Source of the DNA: Pseudonocardia sp. 73-21
Lineage (GTDB): Bacteria > Actinomycetota > Actinomycetes > Mycobacteriales > Pseudonocardiaceae
Assembly: GCF_001899645.1 (NCBI RefSeq)
Contig: NZ_MKVV01000006.1
Location: 12,520-57,020, forward strand
Length of the DNA: 44,501 bases
Direction: 5' to 3'
Part shown: in pieces, positions 23,510 through 31,603 of the stretch
Layout: each line of letters starts with the position of its first letter
How positions within the stretch are numbered: the stretch's first letter is position 1
The notes under the pieces: model-generated
Told to the model about the DNA's origin: nothing
Database searches by the model: none
The model's input: the letters and a program-made list of their open reading frames with translations, nothing else
Made by a program: the position numbers and the translations under genes

Positions 23510-25273
23510 ATGAGCAGCCCGGCGCCCGACGCCGCGGCGCAGTTGACGTTCCCGGACCAGCCGCGTCTGGAGCTCGACGAGTTGTTGGGGCAGCTGGTGG
23601 GCCGGGCGCAGGAGGTGATGGGCGCGCAGGGCCGGTTGCGGGGGTTGTTGCAGGCCACGCAGCTGATCGGCGCGGATCTGGGGTTGCCGGTGGTGCTGCG
23701 GCGGGTCGTGCAGGCGGCGCGGGAGCTGATCGGGGCCCGCTACGCCGCGCTGGGGGTGATCGCCGCCGACGGGCATCTCGCCGAGTTCATCCACACCGGC
23801 ATGGACGCCGGGCAGGTGGAACGGATCGGGCACCTGCCCCAGGGCAAGGGGCTGCTGGGGGCGTTGATCGACGACGCGACCCCGATCCGGCTGTTCGCGA
23901 TGAGCGGCGACGACCGCTCGGTGGGGTTCCCGCCGGACCACCCGCCGATGGGCTCGTTCCTGGGCGTGCCGATCCGGGTCCGCGGGAAGGTGTTCGGCAA
24001 CCTGTACCTCACCGAGAGCACCCGCGGGGAGTTCAGCGCCGAGGACGAGGAGCTGGCGAAGGCGTTGGCCGCGGCGGCCGGGTCGGCGATCGACCACGCC
24101 CGGCTCTACGAGGTCGCCCGCACCCGACAGCAGTGGCTTGAGGCCAGCGCGGCGATCACCCGTCGCATGTTGACCGGGCCCCCCGGCGGCGCGGGCGACA
24201 CCGACGCGGGACGGCTCGGTCCGCTGCGGTTCGTCGCCGAGCGCAGCCGGGCCCTGGCCGACGCCGACCTGGTGACGGTCGTGCTGCCCGCCGACGGCCC
24301 TGCCCCGGCCGGTGGTGCCGACCCGGGCCTGCGGGTGGTCGTGGCCGTCGGGACCGGCGCCGACGACCTGCTCGACGGGCGGGTCGCGGTCGAGGGCACG
24401 CTGTCCGGTCAGGTCTTCACCACCGCCGAGCCGGTCCGGGTCGCCCACTCCCGCGACCCGCAGGGGCCGGAGTCGGTCGTCTCGGCCGCGCTCGACGTGG
24501 GCGCGGTGATGGTCGTGCCCCTGACCGGTGCGGGCGGGGTCAACGGCGTGCTCACCGCGGCCCGGACCGCGGGGCGGCCGGAGTTCACCGCCGACGACCT
24601 GGCGATGGCGGCGGGTTTCGCCAACCAGGCCTCGGTCGCGATCGAGCTCGCCGACGCCCGCGCCCAGCAGGCCCGGGTGGCGATGGCCGACGAGCGCGAA
24701 CGGATCGCCGCGGACCTGCACGACCACGTCATCCAACGCCTGTTCGCCACCGGGCTGTCCCTGCAGAGCGCCGTGGGCGCACTCGGCACAGCCAACAGCG
24801 CCGGACCACGCATCACCGGCGCCGTGCGCGATCTCGACGACACCATCCGCCAGATCCGCACCACCATCTTCGGCCTGCACACCTCGCCGATGACCCGCGA
24901 CACCGTCCGCGGCCGGCTCATGCAGGTCGTCACCGACACCACCGCCTGTCTGCCCACCCCGCCCGCCCTGCGGTTCTCCGGCCTGCTCGACGCGCTCCCC
25001 GACCCGATCACGGAGGACCTCGTCGCGGTGCTGCGCGAGTCGCTGACCAACGTCGCCCGCCACGCCCACGCCTCCATCACCACGGTCGACATCGACGCCG
25101 ACACCACCACCGTCACCCTCCAGGTGACCGACGACGGGATCGGTGTCCCGGAGACGGGGCGCCGTAGTGGTCTGGACAACCTCCGCCACCGCGCCGAGCA
25201 CCACGGCGGCACCCTCACCCTCACCGCCGCCCGGCCCACCGGCACCCACCTGCGCTGGACCGTCCCGATCTGA
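23510..25273 (+). CDS. devS: DevS/DosT-like heme GAF sensor histidine kinase
   Basis: A 587-residue kinase. GAF-A (about 60–200) keeps FPPDHPPMGSFLGVP with His144 at the proximal heme-ligand position (His149 of M. tuberculosis DevS). Tyr166 follows exactly 22 residues later in FGNLYLT, the distal Tyr171 position. GAF-B spans about 225–385. HisKA_3 carries His404 in DLHDHVIQRLF, and the HATPase has LRESLTNVARHA, DDGIGVP and SGLDNLRHRAE. DevS/DosT sense O2, NO, CO or redox through heme and phosphorylate DevR. The ATG at 23510 is preferred to the GTG at 23507 because GGAG lies 7 bases upstream. No response regulator or operator-like site is adjacent. Ligand specificity cannot be decided from sequence. 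Confidence 0.93.
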   Translation: MSSPAPDAAAQLTFPDQPRLELDELLGQLVGRAQEVMGAQGRLRGLLQATQLIGADLGLPVVLRRVVQAARELIGARYAALGVIAADGHLAEFIHTGMDAGQVERIGHLPQGKGLLGALIDDATPIRLFAMSGDDRSVGFPPDHPPMGSFLGVPIRVRGKVFGNLYLTESTRGEFSAEDEELAKALAAAAGSAIDHARLYEVARTRQQWLEASAAITRRMLTGPPGGAGDTDAGRLGPLRFVAERSRALADADLVTVVLPADGPAPAGGADPGLRVVVAVGTGADDLLDGRVAVEGTLSGQVFTTAEPVRVAHSRDPQGPESVVSAALDVGAVMVVPLTGAGGVNGVLTAARTAGRPEFTADDLAMAAGFANQASVAIELADARAQQARVAMADERERIAADLHDHVIQRLFATGLSLQSAVGALGTANSAGPRITGAVRDLDDTIRQIRTTIFGLHTSPMTRDTVRGRLMQVVTDTTACLPTPPALRFSGLLDALPDPITEDLVAVLRESLTNVARHAHASITTVDIDADTTTVTLQVTDDGIGVPETGRRSGLDNLRHRAEHHGGTLTLTAARPTGTHLRWTVPI

Positions 25274-25458
25274 CCCACCCGCCCGGACCGGACACGGAGC
25301 CTGGAGGGTGGCTTCCGTACTGGAACGGGTGCACCAGCGGTGCCGCGACACAGCAACGGAGCTGGTTCGCGGTGCCGCGACCACGCCGGCCGGGCCCACC
25401 TCCACGGGCCCGGCCGGCATCCGGCCACACCGCGACGCGGGACCCGGGGTCCCGGTCC

Positions 25459-25473
25459 GGGGTCGTTCGTCCC
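25459..25473. promoter_or_regulatory. DosR-box-like site before the PAP2–kinase–flippase gene
   Basis: GGGGTCGTTCGTCCC, about 60 bp upstream of the GTG at 25535, within the 261-bp gap after the sensor kinase. A nearby palindrome GGGACCCGGGGTCCC (25439–25453) has one extra central base. Confidence 0.5.
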
Positions 25474-25534
25474 TTCCGTCGCGGCCACCGACAGCGCAGG
25501 GTGGAGGGATGTCCTCCCCGACGTGCCGGGCACG

Positions 25535-27916
25535 GTGATCGCCACGGGCTCGACGACCACCACGGACGCCCCCCGGCGCCCGCCCACCGCCCCGACCGGG
25601 CGGCATCCGCGTGACCTGGTCGTCCTCCTGGTCGCCGCCGGGGTCGTCGCCCTGTGCTCGCTCGCCGCGCGGCTGTGGACGGCCGACCCCGTCGAGGTGG
25701 GGCTCTTCCAGCAGGTCCAGCAGATCCCGGCGGCGTCGACCGTCGGGTGGCAGGCACTGGCCGTGGCCGGCGGCTGGGCCGGCATCGCGGTGGTCACCGC
25801 GGTCGCGCTGTACCTGAAGCGCTTCCGGCTCGGGCTGCTGTGCGCCGGGGCCGGGGTGCTCGCGTGGGGGCTCGCCCTCGCCGTGGGCGTGCTGGTCGGT
25901 CTCCGCCCGGTCCCCGCGGAACTGCGCGAGATCGCCGGGGTCCGGCTGCCCGAGGCCGCGGGCTTCGCCTTCCCGTCGGCCCACGCCGCGGTCGCGGCGG
26001 CACTGGCGGCGGTCGCGGCGCCGTACCTGCGGCGCGGCTACCGGTCGGCGGCGTGGGGCCTGGTGGTGCTGGTCGCGGCGGCGGACGTGTACCTCGGGAC
26101 CGGCCTGCCGCTCGACACCGTCGCCGGGGCGTTCCTCGGCTGGGGTGTGGGCGCGGCGTTCCACCTGCTGTGGGGAGCCCCGGGCCGGACGACCTCCGGG
26201 CCCGCCGTCCGACGGGCGCTGGAGCAGGCCGGGCTCGCCCCGGTGACGCTCGTCCCCGTCCGGGGCCGGTTGACCGGGCCGCGGGAGTTCCGCGCCACCA
26301 CCGTGGACGGCGGGCGGCTGCGCGTCGAGGTCGTGCAGCGGCTGCACCGCCGGGCCGGACCCTGGTACCGGCTGCGCCGGATACTGGCGTCGGTCGAGGT
26401 CGAGGACGAACCGGCGCTGTCGGGGACCCGTCACGAGACCGAGCACGAGGCGCTGGTCACGCTGTTCGCGCAACGGGCCGGGCTGCGGACCCCGCCGCTC
26501 GTGCTCACCTGCCAGACCCGCCACGGCACCCCGCTGCTGGTGCGCCGCGAGGTCGACGGCAGGCGGCTCGGCGAGCTGTCCGCCGGCGAGGTCGACGACC
26601 GGTTGCTCGACGCCGTCTGGCGGCAGGTCGCCACGCTGGGCGAGGCCCGGATCGCCCACCACGACCTGCGCGTGAAGAACGTCCTCGTCGACACCGGCGG
26701 CGAGCCCTGGCTGCTCAACCTCACGTTCGGCACGATCGGGGCGTCGACGGCCCGCATCGCCCAGGACGTGGCGGAGGCGCTGGTGTCGCTGGCGTCGCTG
26801 GTCGGGGTCGAGCGCGCGGTGGCCGCCGCGTGCCGGGTCCTGCCGCCCGACCGGCTCGAGCCCGCCCTGGTCTACCTGCAACCGCTCGCGCTGCCGCGCC
26901 GGATCCGCGGGCAGACCGGCCGCGGGCGCTACCTGCTCACCGACCTGCGGGAGACCCTCGCCGAGCAGATCGACCGGCCGATCCCGACGTTGCGGTCCCC
27001 GGTGCGGGTCTCCACCGTGGTCGGCCTGCTGGCGCTCGGCGCCGCCGTCTACACGCTGCTGCCCCAGCTGTCGAGCATGGGCGCGGTGCTGGCGTCGCTG
27101 CGCGACGCGAACTGGGCCTGGCTGGCCGTCGCGTTCGCGGCCGGGCTGGTGGCGATCGTGGCGTCCGCGGTCTCGATCCAGGGCTCGGCCACGGTGGCGC
27201 TGCCGTTCTGGCCGACCACCTGGGTACAGCTCGCGGCGGCGTTCACCGGGCGCACCACCCCGGGCGGGGTCGGCTTCTTCGGGGTCAACATCGCGTTCCT
27301 GGAGCGCCGCGGCCTGCGCCGGGCGAACGCCCTCGGCGTGACGGCGCTGAACGTGGCCGGGAACACCGTGACCGGGGCGGTCTGGGGCGTCGTCGGCCTG
27401 CTCGGTGCGGGCGCCACGGCCACCAGCCGCATCACGCTCCCGCACGGCTGGCCGGTCGTGGGGGCGGCCGCCGGAGTGCTCCTCGCCGCCGTCGCCGTGC
27501 TCGCCTCGCCCTTCGGACGGCGCCGGGTGCTCCGCCCGGCACTGCGTGTGGGTCGCGAGCTGCTGGCCACCCTGCGCCGGCCGGTGCGGGCCACCCAGCT
27601 GTTCGGCGGGGCGTCGGCGCACATGCTGGTCTCGGGCCTGGGGCTGGCGGCCACCCTGGCGGCGTTCGGCGAACAGGTCCCCGTGTTCGGGGTGCTCGCG
27701 GTGTTCATGGTCGGCCAGACCATCGGCCATCTCGTGCCCGTGCCCGGCGGTCTCGGCCCGGTCGAGGCGCTCATGATCGGCGGCCTGAGCGCGCTGGGCG
27801 TGGCGCCGACGGCGTCGGTGGCCACCGTGCTGACCTTCCGGCTGCTGACCTACTGGCTCCCTGTCCTGCCCGGCATCGCGGCGTTCCGGTTCCTGCAGCA
27901 CCGCGGCGTCATCTGA
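25535..27916 (+). CDS. PAP2-like – kinase-like – UPF0104 flippase fusion membrane protein
   Basis: About 793 residues in three modules. (1) A PAP2-phosphatase-like membrane part (about 20–215): PSAH (His150) is present, but the third motif SRxxxxxHxxxD reads ADVYLGTGLPLD (183–194), lacking the Ser-Arg and the second catalytic His. (2) A kinase-like part (about 235–475): catalytic-loop HHDLRVKNVLV (375–385), but the DFG-type Asp is Asn395 (LLNLTFG). (3) A C-terminal LPG-synthase-type/UPF0104 flippase domain (about 495–793) with FTGRTTPGGVGFFGVN and VPVPGGLGPVEALM. Two enzyme modules thus look inactive on a transporter-like core. The start is uncertain: GTG 25535 or GTG 25523, with no convincing ribosome site. 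It may move a lipid or lipid-linked sugar and sense a ligand through the dead domains; this is inference. Confidence 0.85.
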   Translation: MIATGSTTTTDAPRRPPTAPTGRHPRDLVVLLVAAGVVALCSLAARLWTADPVEVGLFQQVQQIPAASTVGWQALAVAGGWAGIAVVTAVALYLKRFRLGLLCAGAGVLAWGLALAVGVLVGLRPVPAELREIAGVRLPEAAGFAFPSAHAAVAAALAAVAAPYLRRGYRSAAWGLVVLVAAADVYLGTGLPLDTVAGAFLGWGVGAAFHLLWGAPGRTTSGPAVRRALEQAGLAPVTLVPVRGRLTGPREFRATTVDGGRLRVEVVQRLHRRAGPWYRLRRILASVEVEDEPALSGTRHETEHEALVTLFAQRAGLRTPPLVLTCQTRHGTPLLVRREVDGRRLGELSAGEVDDRLLDAVWRQVATLGEARIAHHDLRVKNVLVDTGGEPWLLNLTFGTIGASTARIAQDVAEALVSLASLVGVERAVAAACRVLPPDRLEPALVYLQPLALPRRIRGQTGRGRYLLTDLRETLAEQIDRPIPTLRSPVRVSTVVGLLALGAAVYTLLPQLSSMGAVLASLRDANWAWLAVAFAAGLVAIVASAVSIQGSATVALPFWPTTWVQLAAAFTGRTTPGGVGFFGVNIAFLERRGLRRANALGVTALNVAGNTVTGAVWGVVGLLGAGATATSRITLPHGWPVVGAAAGVLLAAVAVLASPFGRRRVLRPALRVGRELLATLRRPVRATQLFGGASAHMLVSGLGLAATLAAFGEQVPVFGVLAVFMVGQTIGHLVPVPGGLGPVEALMIGGLSALGVAPTASVATVLTFRLLTYWLPVLPGIAAFRFLQHRGVI

Positions 27917-27923
27917 CGGGCCG

Positions 27924-28976
27924 CTACCGCGGCGGTGGCGGGACCGGGGACGGCGCCGTCCGGTGGGGCTCGCGGATGCCGAGGGCGGCCCGCAGGGCAC
28001 CGATCCCGGTGAAGGCGGGGCGCCAGCCGAGCTCGGTGCGGGCCCGGGTGGTGTCCATGATCGCCGGATGGGCCAGCGCCTCGGCCCACTCCGCGAACGG
28101 CGGCAGGAACGGCAGGGCCGCGACGGCCCGCGCCACCGCCCACGCGGGCCCCGGGGGCAGCGGCAGGACCAGCGCGCCGAGCTCGCGGGCGACGTCGACG
28201 GCCGTGACGACGCCCTCGCCCGCGATGTTGTAGGCCCCGGGCGGCCCGGCGCCGAGGACGCAGAGCAGGAGGGCGCGGCCCACGTCGTCCTCGTGGACGA
28301 ACTGCATCGGCAGCGCGGGGACCGCCATGGGCACGGGCAGCCGCCGGGCGCCGCCCGCGAGGAGGCGGGCCAGCGGGGCGAGCGGTCCGGGCAGGGTCTT
28401 GGCCCCCACCGTGTGCGGGCCGAGCACGATCGACGGCCGGAGCAGGTAGAGCGCGGGCGGCCCGGTGCAGCCGCCGTTCTCCTCGCGGAGCCGCACCTCC
28501 AGCTCGGCCTTCTGCCGGGCATAGAACAGCCGCGCCGCCGGCCTGACCGGCTGGTCCTCGGTCATGGCGAGGGGGTTGTCGGCGTGGAAGCCGTACGCGG
28601 CCACCGACGACGCGTACACGAACCGCGCCACGCCCGCGGACCGCGCGGCCCGGAACACGGTCAGCGTGCCGTCGACGTTGACCGCGCGCAGGTCCGCGCG
28701 CGGCGCGGTGCCGGCGACGGAGAACGCCAGGTGGACGACCACGTCGACGCCCCGGAAGGCCGTGGCGAGCACGCCGGGGTCCCGGACGTCGCCCTGCCGG
28801 TAGTCGGTCTTCGTCCAGCCGCGCGACGCCGGGTCGAACGGCCGCCGCGCGACGCCGACGACGCGCGCCACCCGCTCGTCGGCCTCCAGCAACGGCATCA
28901 GCCCGGCACCGAGCGTGCCCGTGGGTCCGGTGACCGCGACGGTGAACCCGGCGGCCCGCGCGCGCACGCCGGTCAC
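27924..28976 (-). CDS. NAD-dependent epimerase/dehydratase family protein
   Basis: A 350-residue short-chain (extended) dehydrogenase. The nucleotide motif is VTGPTGTLG (TGxxGxxG), followed by GDVRDP, VVHLAFSV and the catalytic Ser-Tyr-Lys set in YASSVAAYG and YARQKAELE. The C-terminal half (PMQFVHEDDVGRALLLCV, AYNIAGEGVV) is typical of sugar-nucleotide or 3-beta-hydroxysteroid-like reductases. The GTG at 28976 overlaps the flavodoxin stop by 4 bases, so both are cotranslated. It ends 7 bp from the convergent fusion-protein gene. The substrate is unknown. Confidence 0.88.
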   Translation of the reverse strand: MTGVRARAAGFTVAVTGPTGTLGAGLMPLLEADERVARVVGVARRPFDPASRGWTKTDYRQGDVRDPGVLATAFRGVDVVVHLAFSVAGTAPRADLRAVNVDGTLTVFRAARSAGVARFVYASSVAAYGFHADNPLAMTEDQPVRPAARLFYARQKAELEVRLREENGGCTGPPALYLLRPSIVLGPHTVGAKTLPGPLAPLARLLAGGARRLPVPMAVPALPMQFVHEDDVGRALLLCVLGAGPPGAYNIAGEGVVTAVDVARELGALVLPLPPGPAWAVARAVAALPFLPPFAEWAEALAHPAIMDTTRARTELGWRPAFTGIGALRAALGIREPHRTAPSPVPPPPR

Positions 28977-29524
28977 TGCCCGGACGGATGCACGGCGTTC
29001 ACCGCCGCGCCGATCCCGGCCGCCCACCGGCGGATCCGCTCGGGGTCGCGGAAGTCGCCCGCGAGCTCGCCGCTCGCCATCCGCCGGGCCAGGAACCCGC
29101 GGGCCGTGGCCGGGTCGAGGACCCCGCCGAAGGTGACGGGCGGCCGCGCGTCGATCGAGCGCCGCAGGCGTGCGACGTTGGCCGGCTCGGGCTGGTCGGG
29201 GTCCACGGCGTCCTGGCCGCAGGGCCCGGACTGGAACAACCACACGTCGCGGTCCCGCAGTGCGCGGGCGTGCCGCTTGAGGAAACGCACGGCGTCGGGG
29301 CGCCAGCGCCGGATGTAGAGCGCGCTGCCGAGCACCACGGTCCCGTAGCCCTCGACGTCGTGGACGTCGGCCGCCGACATCACGTCCGCACTGACGCCCC
29401 GGGCGCGGAGCTCCTCGGCGACGGTGGCGGCGATGCCGGCCGTGCCGCCCATCTTGGAGGCGTACGCCACGAGGACGTGGCCACGGGCACCGGTGGGCTT
29501 CGGAACGGTCATCGGCCTGCTCAT
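28973..29524 (-). CDS. Flavodoxin-domain protein (HemG-like)
   Basis: A 183-residue flavodoxin-like FMN protein. VLVAYASKMGGTAGIA is the FMN-phosphate loop, with YGTVVLGSALYIRRWRPDAVRFL and DVWLFQSGP as later loops. The family includes menaquinone-dependent protoporphyrinogen oxidase HemG and redox flavodoxins induced under low oxygen; there is not enough detail to choose. The start is the ATG at 29524; a second ATG four codons in (29512) is equally possible since no strong ribosome site is seen. An operator-like site lies 50 bp upstream. Its stop overlaps the epimerase start. Confidence 0.85.
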   Translation of the reverse strand: MSRPMTVPKPTGARGHVLVAYASKMGGTAGIAATVAEELRARGVSADVMSAADVHDVEGYGTVVLGSALYIRRWRPDAVRFLKRHARALRDRDVWLFQSGPCGQDAVDPDQPEPANVARLRRSIDARPPVTFGGVLDPATARGFLARRMASGELAGDFRDPERIRRWAAGIGAAVNAVHPSGQ

Positions 29525-29574
29525 CTCGTCTCGTCGGTACCGACCGAGGCTCGCCGCTCCCGCTCCCCCGGGCC

Positions 29575-29589
29575 AGGGCCGTTGGACCC
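29575..29589. promoter_or_regulatory. DosR-box-like site before flavodoxin operon
   Basis: AGGGCCGTTGGACCC, 50 bp upstream of the ATG at 29524, in the 99-bp gap after the flavin split-barrel gene. Confidence 0.6.
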
Positions 29590-29623
29590 GCCGGAACGGG
29601 CGAACGCACCTCCGGGGAGCGGG

Positions 29624-30007
29624 TTACCGGACCTCGATCCAGCGTCCCGTCAACCGCGCCAGCGGCAGCGCGACCACCCGGCCGCCGATCGCGCTGAAGC
29701 CGGCCGGCGTGCGCTCGGCCAGCGCACCGACGCGGCCGGGGTCGGTCACGTCGTAGGTCTCGCCGATGCCCAGCACCGTCCAGCCCGCCCCGCTGCCGCA
29801 GTCGATCTGGTCGATCTCGAACGCGACCACCGCGTTCCGGGTCGCCTCGGCGAGCTCACCGGCCACCGGCGTGCCGAACAGCACCTCACCGGCGTCGAGG
29901 ACGTAGGCCACCGGCTGGGCGGCGGGGAGTGCGCCCGCGGTGTAGACGACCCGACCGATGCCGCCGGAACCCAGCAACGCGAGGCACTTCTCGCGGTCCA
30001 CCTGCAT
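29624..30007 (-). CDS. Pyridoxamine 5'-phosphate oxidase-like flavin split-barrel protein
   Basis: A 127-residue single-domain protein of the Pyridox_ox_2/FMN split-barrel type. It begins MQVDREKCLALLGSGGIGRVVYTAG, then AAQPVAYVLDAGEVLFGT, VVAFEIDQID and GWTVLGIGETYDV. Such proteins bind FMN, F420 or heme and are frequent in actinobacterial dormancy clusters. AGGGGA stands about 7 bases before the ATG at 30007. An operator-like site is 53 bp upstream. The cofactor and substrate are not decidable here. Confidence 0.87.
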   Translation of the reverse strand: MQVDREKCLALLGSGGIGRVVYTAGALPAAQPVAYVLDAGEVLFGTPVAGELAEATRNAVVAFEIDQIDCGSGAGWTVLGIGETYDVTDPGRVGALAERTPAGFSAIGGRVVALPLARLTGRWIEVR

Positions 30008-30060
30008 CACCTGTCCCCTGTTCACAGCACCAGGTTGATGCCGGGCGCGACCGGGCGGCA

Positions 30061-30076
30061 GGTGCCGGAAGTCACC
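30061..30076. promoter_or_regulatory. DosR-box-like site before the flavin split-barrel gene
   Basis: GGTGCCGGAAGTCACC, 53 bp upstream of the ATG at 30007. The 16-base sequence is an imperfect inverted repeat and its complement GTGACTTCCGGCAC keeps the GACTTCCGGC core. Confidence 0.45.
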
Positions 30077-30157
30077 CCGGGCGGGCATTCGGCACGTCGT
30101 CACCGGGCCCCGGTCCCGGCGGTCGGCCCCGCCACGCCGGTGATCTAGCGTCTGGTC

Positions 30158-30682
30158 ATGCCCGATCGCAGGCCGGCCGCCCGGCGCACCCCGCGTGTCG
30201 ATCTCCCGGTGGAGATCCCGGTGGAGGCCGACCAGCGGCCACACGCCCTCGCCGCGGCCCTGCGGCACGTCGTGCTGGCCAGCGAGCGCTGGCGGCTGCG
30301 CGTCGCCCGCACGTCGCTGGGTGTCGGCGCCACGGAGATGATGGCCGTCGCGACGCTCGGCGCCGAGGGATCCCAGACACCGTCCCAGCTCGCCGCCCGG
30401 CTCCAGATCACCACACCGTCGGTCAGCGAGCTGATCGACCGCCTGGAACGAGCCGGGTTGGCCGGACGGACGCCACATCCGCACGACCGCCGCAAGACCG
30501 TCGTCGGGCTCTCGCAGGACGGGCGCCGCTACGCCCGGACCGTGCTGGCCCGGTACGCCGACATGATCGACCGCGCGACCCGCGACCTCGACGACCGCAC
30601 CCGGGACGAGCTGGCGCAGGTCCTGGGCGAGCTCGGTGCCGCGCTCGACGGCGCCTCCGGGACGCTGTTCCCCGGCACCTGA
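30158..30682 (+). CDS. MarR-family transcriptional regulator
   Basis: A 174-residue winged-helix regulator. The recognition part reads QTPSQLAARLQITTPSVSEL and the wing HPHDRRKTVVGLSQDGRRYA, with flanking helices for dimerisation. The first 25 residues are a Pro/Arg-rich extension. The ATG at 30158 lies in a 150-bp region divergent from the flavin split-barrel gene, which it may control. Its stop directly abuts the convergent transporter gene. The ligand is unknown. Confidence 0.88.
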   Translation: MPDRRPAARRTPRVDLPVEIPVEADQRPHALAAALRHVVLASERWRLRVARTSLGVGATEMMAVATLGAEGSQTPSQLAARLQITTPSVSELIDRLERAGLAGRTPHPHDRRKTVVGLSQDGRRYARTVLARYADMIDRATRDLDDRTRDELAQVLGELGAALDGASGTLFPGT

Positions 30683-31603
30683 TCACCGGCGGCCCGTGCC
30701 GGCGGGTGCGGCGGGCGACGGGCACTCAGCGACCGGGTGCGAGCGGGCCAGCACCAGCACGCCCGCGAAGGCCGTGGCCGCGGCGGCGACGAGCAGGGTC
30801 CCGACGAGGCCGGAGACCTGCGTGGCCTCACCGAGCAGGGTCGCCCCCACCAGCACGGCGACGAGCGGATCGACCACCGTCATGCACGCCACCACGAGCT
30901 CCGCGGGCCCGGCGGCGTGAGCGTGCTGGATGGCCCATCCCCCGGCCACCAGTGCCCCACCGATGCCCGCGACGCCCAGCAGGACCATCGGGTCCAGCGG
31001 CGACGTCCCCGACACCACCGCCTGCCCGACCGCCCGGACCAGCACCGAGACGAGCCCGAAGGCCGCGGCACCCGCCGAGGCGAACGCCAGGCAGCGCCAC
31101 CGCCCGGTGCCCGCCAGAGCGGCCCCGACGAGCACGACGACCAGGACGGCGACCGCGGACCCGGCCCACGCCAGCGCCTGCCCGGTGGCGGGCCCGCTCA
31201 CCACGGACACCGACGCCAGGGCCACGAACGCCGCCACCCCTGCCGTGCTCAGCGCCACCCCGACGATCGCGGCGCGCCGCGGCCGGCGCCGGGCCGCACC
31301 CGCGGCGAGCAGCACCGCGACCGGGACGGCCAGCACGCCCAGCGGCTGGACCAGGCTCAGCGGCGCGAGCACCAGCGCGAACGCGTGGACCGCGGACCCG
31401 AGGGCCGCGAGCCCCGTGCCGACCAGCCACCGCGGCCGCCGGACCAGCAACCCCAGCTCGCCGCGCCCGAGACGGTCCGACCCCGCGGTGGCGCTCACGG
31501 CGACGACGGCGCCGTTCTGGAGTGCCGCCGCCACCGCGAAGCATCCGGCCGCGGCCACCGCGAGGACCACCGCGACGACCCACGCCGTCGGCATTCCCGT
31601 CAC
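30683..31603 (-). CDS. EamA/DMT-type membrane transporter
   Basis: A 306-residue protein with about nine to ten hydrophobic helices in two halves, as in drug/metabolite transporters. Segments include VVAVVLAVAAAGCFAVAAAL at the N terminus, LAPLSLVQPLGVLAVPVAVLL and the C-terminal ELVVACMTVVDPLVAVLVG. The LSLVQPLGVL block matches actinobacterial DMT proteins. The GTG at 31603 overlaps the flippase stop (GTGA); an ATG at 31594 is the alternative. It is the last gene of the FtsH–flippase–transporter operon. The substrate is unknown. Confidence 0.85.
   Translation of the reverse strand: MTGMPTAWVVAVVLAVAAAGCFAVAAALQNGAVVAVSATAGSDRLGRGELGLLVRRPRWLVGTGLAALGSAVHAFALVLAPLSLVQPLGVLAVPVAVLLAAGAARRRPRRAAIVGVALSTAGVAAFVALASVSVVSGPATGQALAWAGSAVAVLVVVLVGAALAGTGRWRCLAFASAGAAAFGLVSVLVRAVGQAVVSGTSPLDPMVLLGVAGIGGALVAGGWAIQHAHAAGPAELVVACMTVVDPLVAVLVGATLLGEATQVSGLVGTLLVAAAATAFAGVLVLARSHPVAECPSPAAPAGTGRR

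Noticed and set aside
23239..23658. Minus-strand frame of 139 codons in the AT-richer gap
   Set aside because: No recognisable domain and it overlaps the kinase start; kept only as part of the unexplained gap.
25439..25453. Palindrome GGGACCCGGGGTCCC as another dormancy box
   Set aside because: Its centre is one base longer than in the other sites; a consensus site is present 5 bases further on.
25509..25538. Nine-codon ORF (MSSPTCRAR) ending in a GTGA overlap with the flippase fusion start
   Set aside because: The GGAGGG lies directly against the ATG with no spacing, so translation is unlikely, and the downstream start itself is uncertain.
23249..28522. 1757-codon minus-strand frame across the sensor kinase and flippase fusion
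   Set aside because: No domain is recognisable, composition is Arg/Gly/Pro-rich, and it runs antisense to two well-supported genes.
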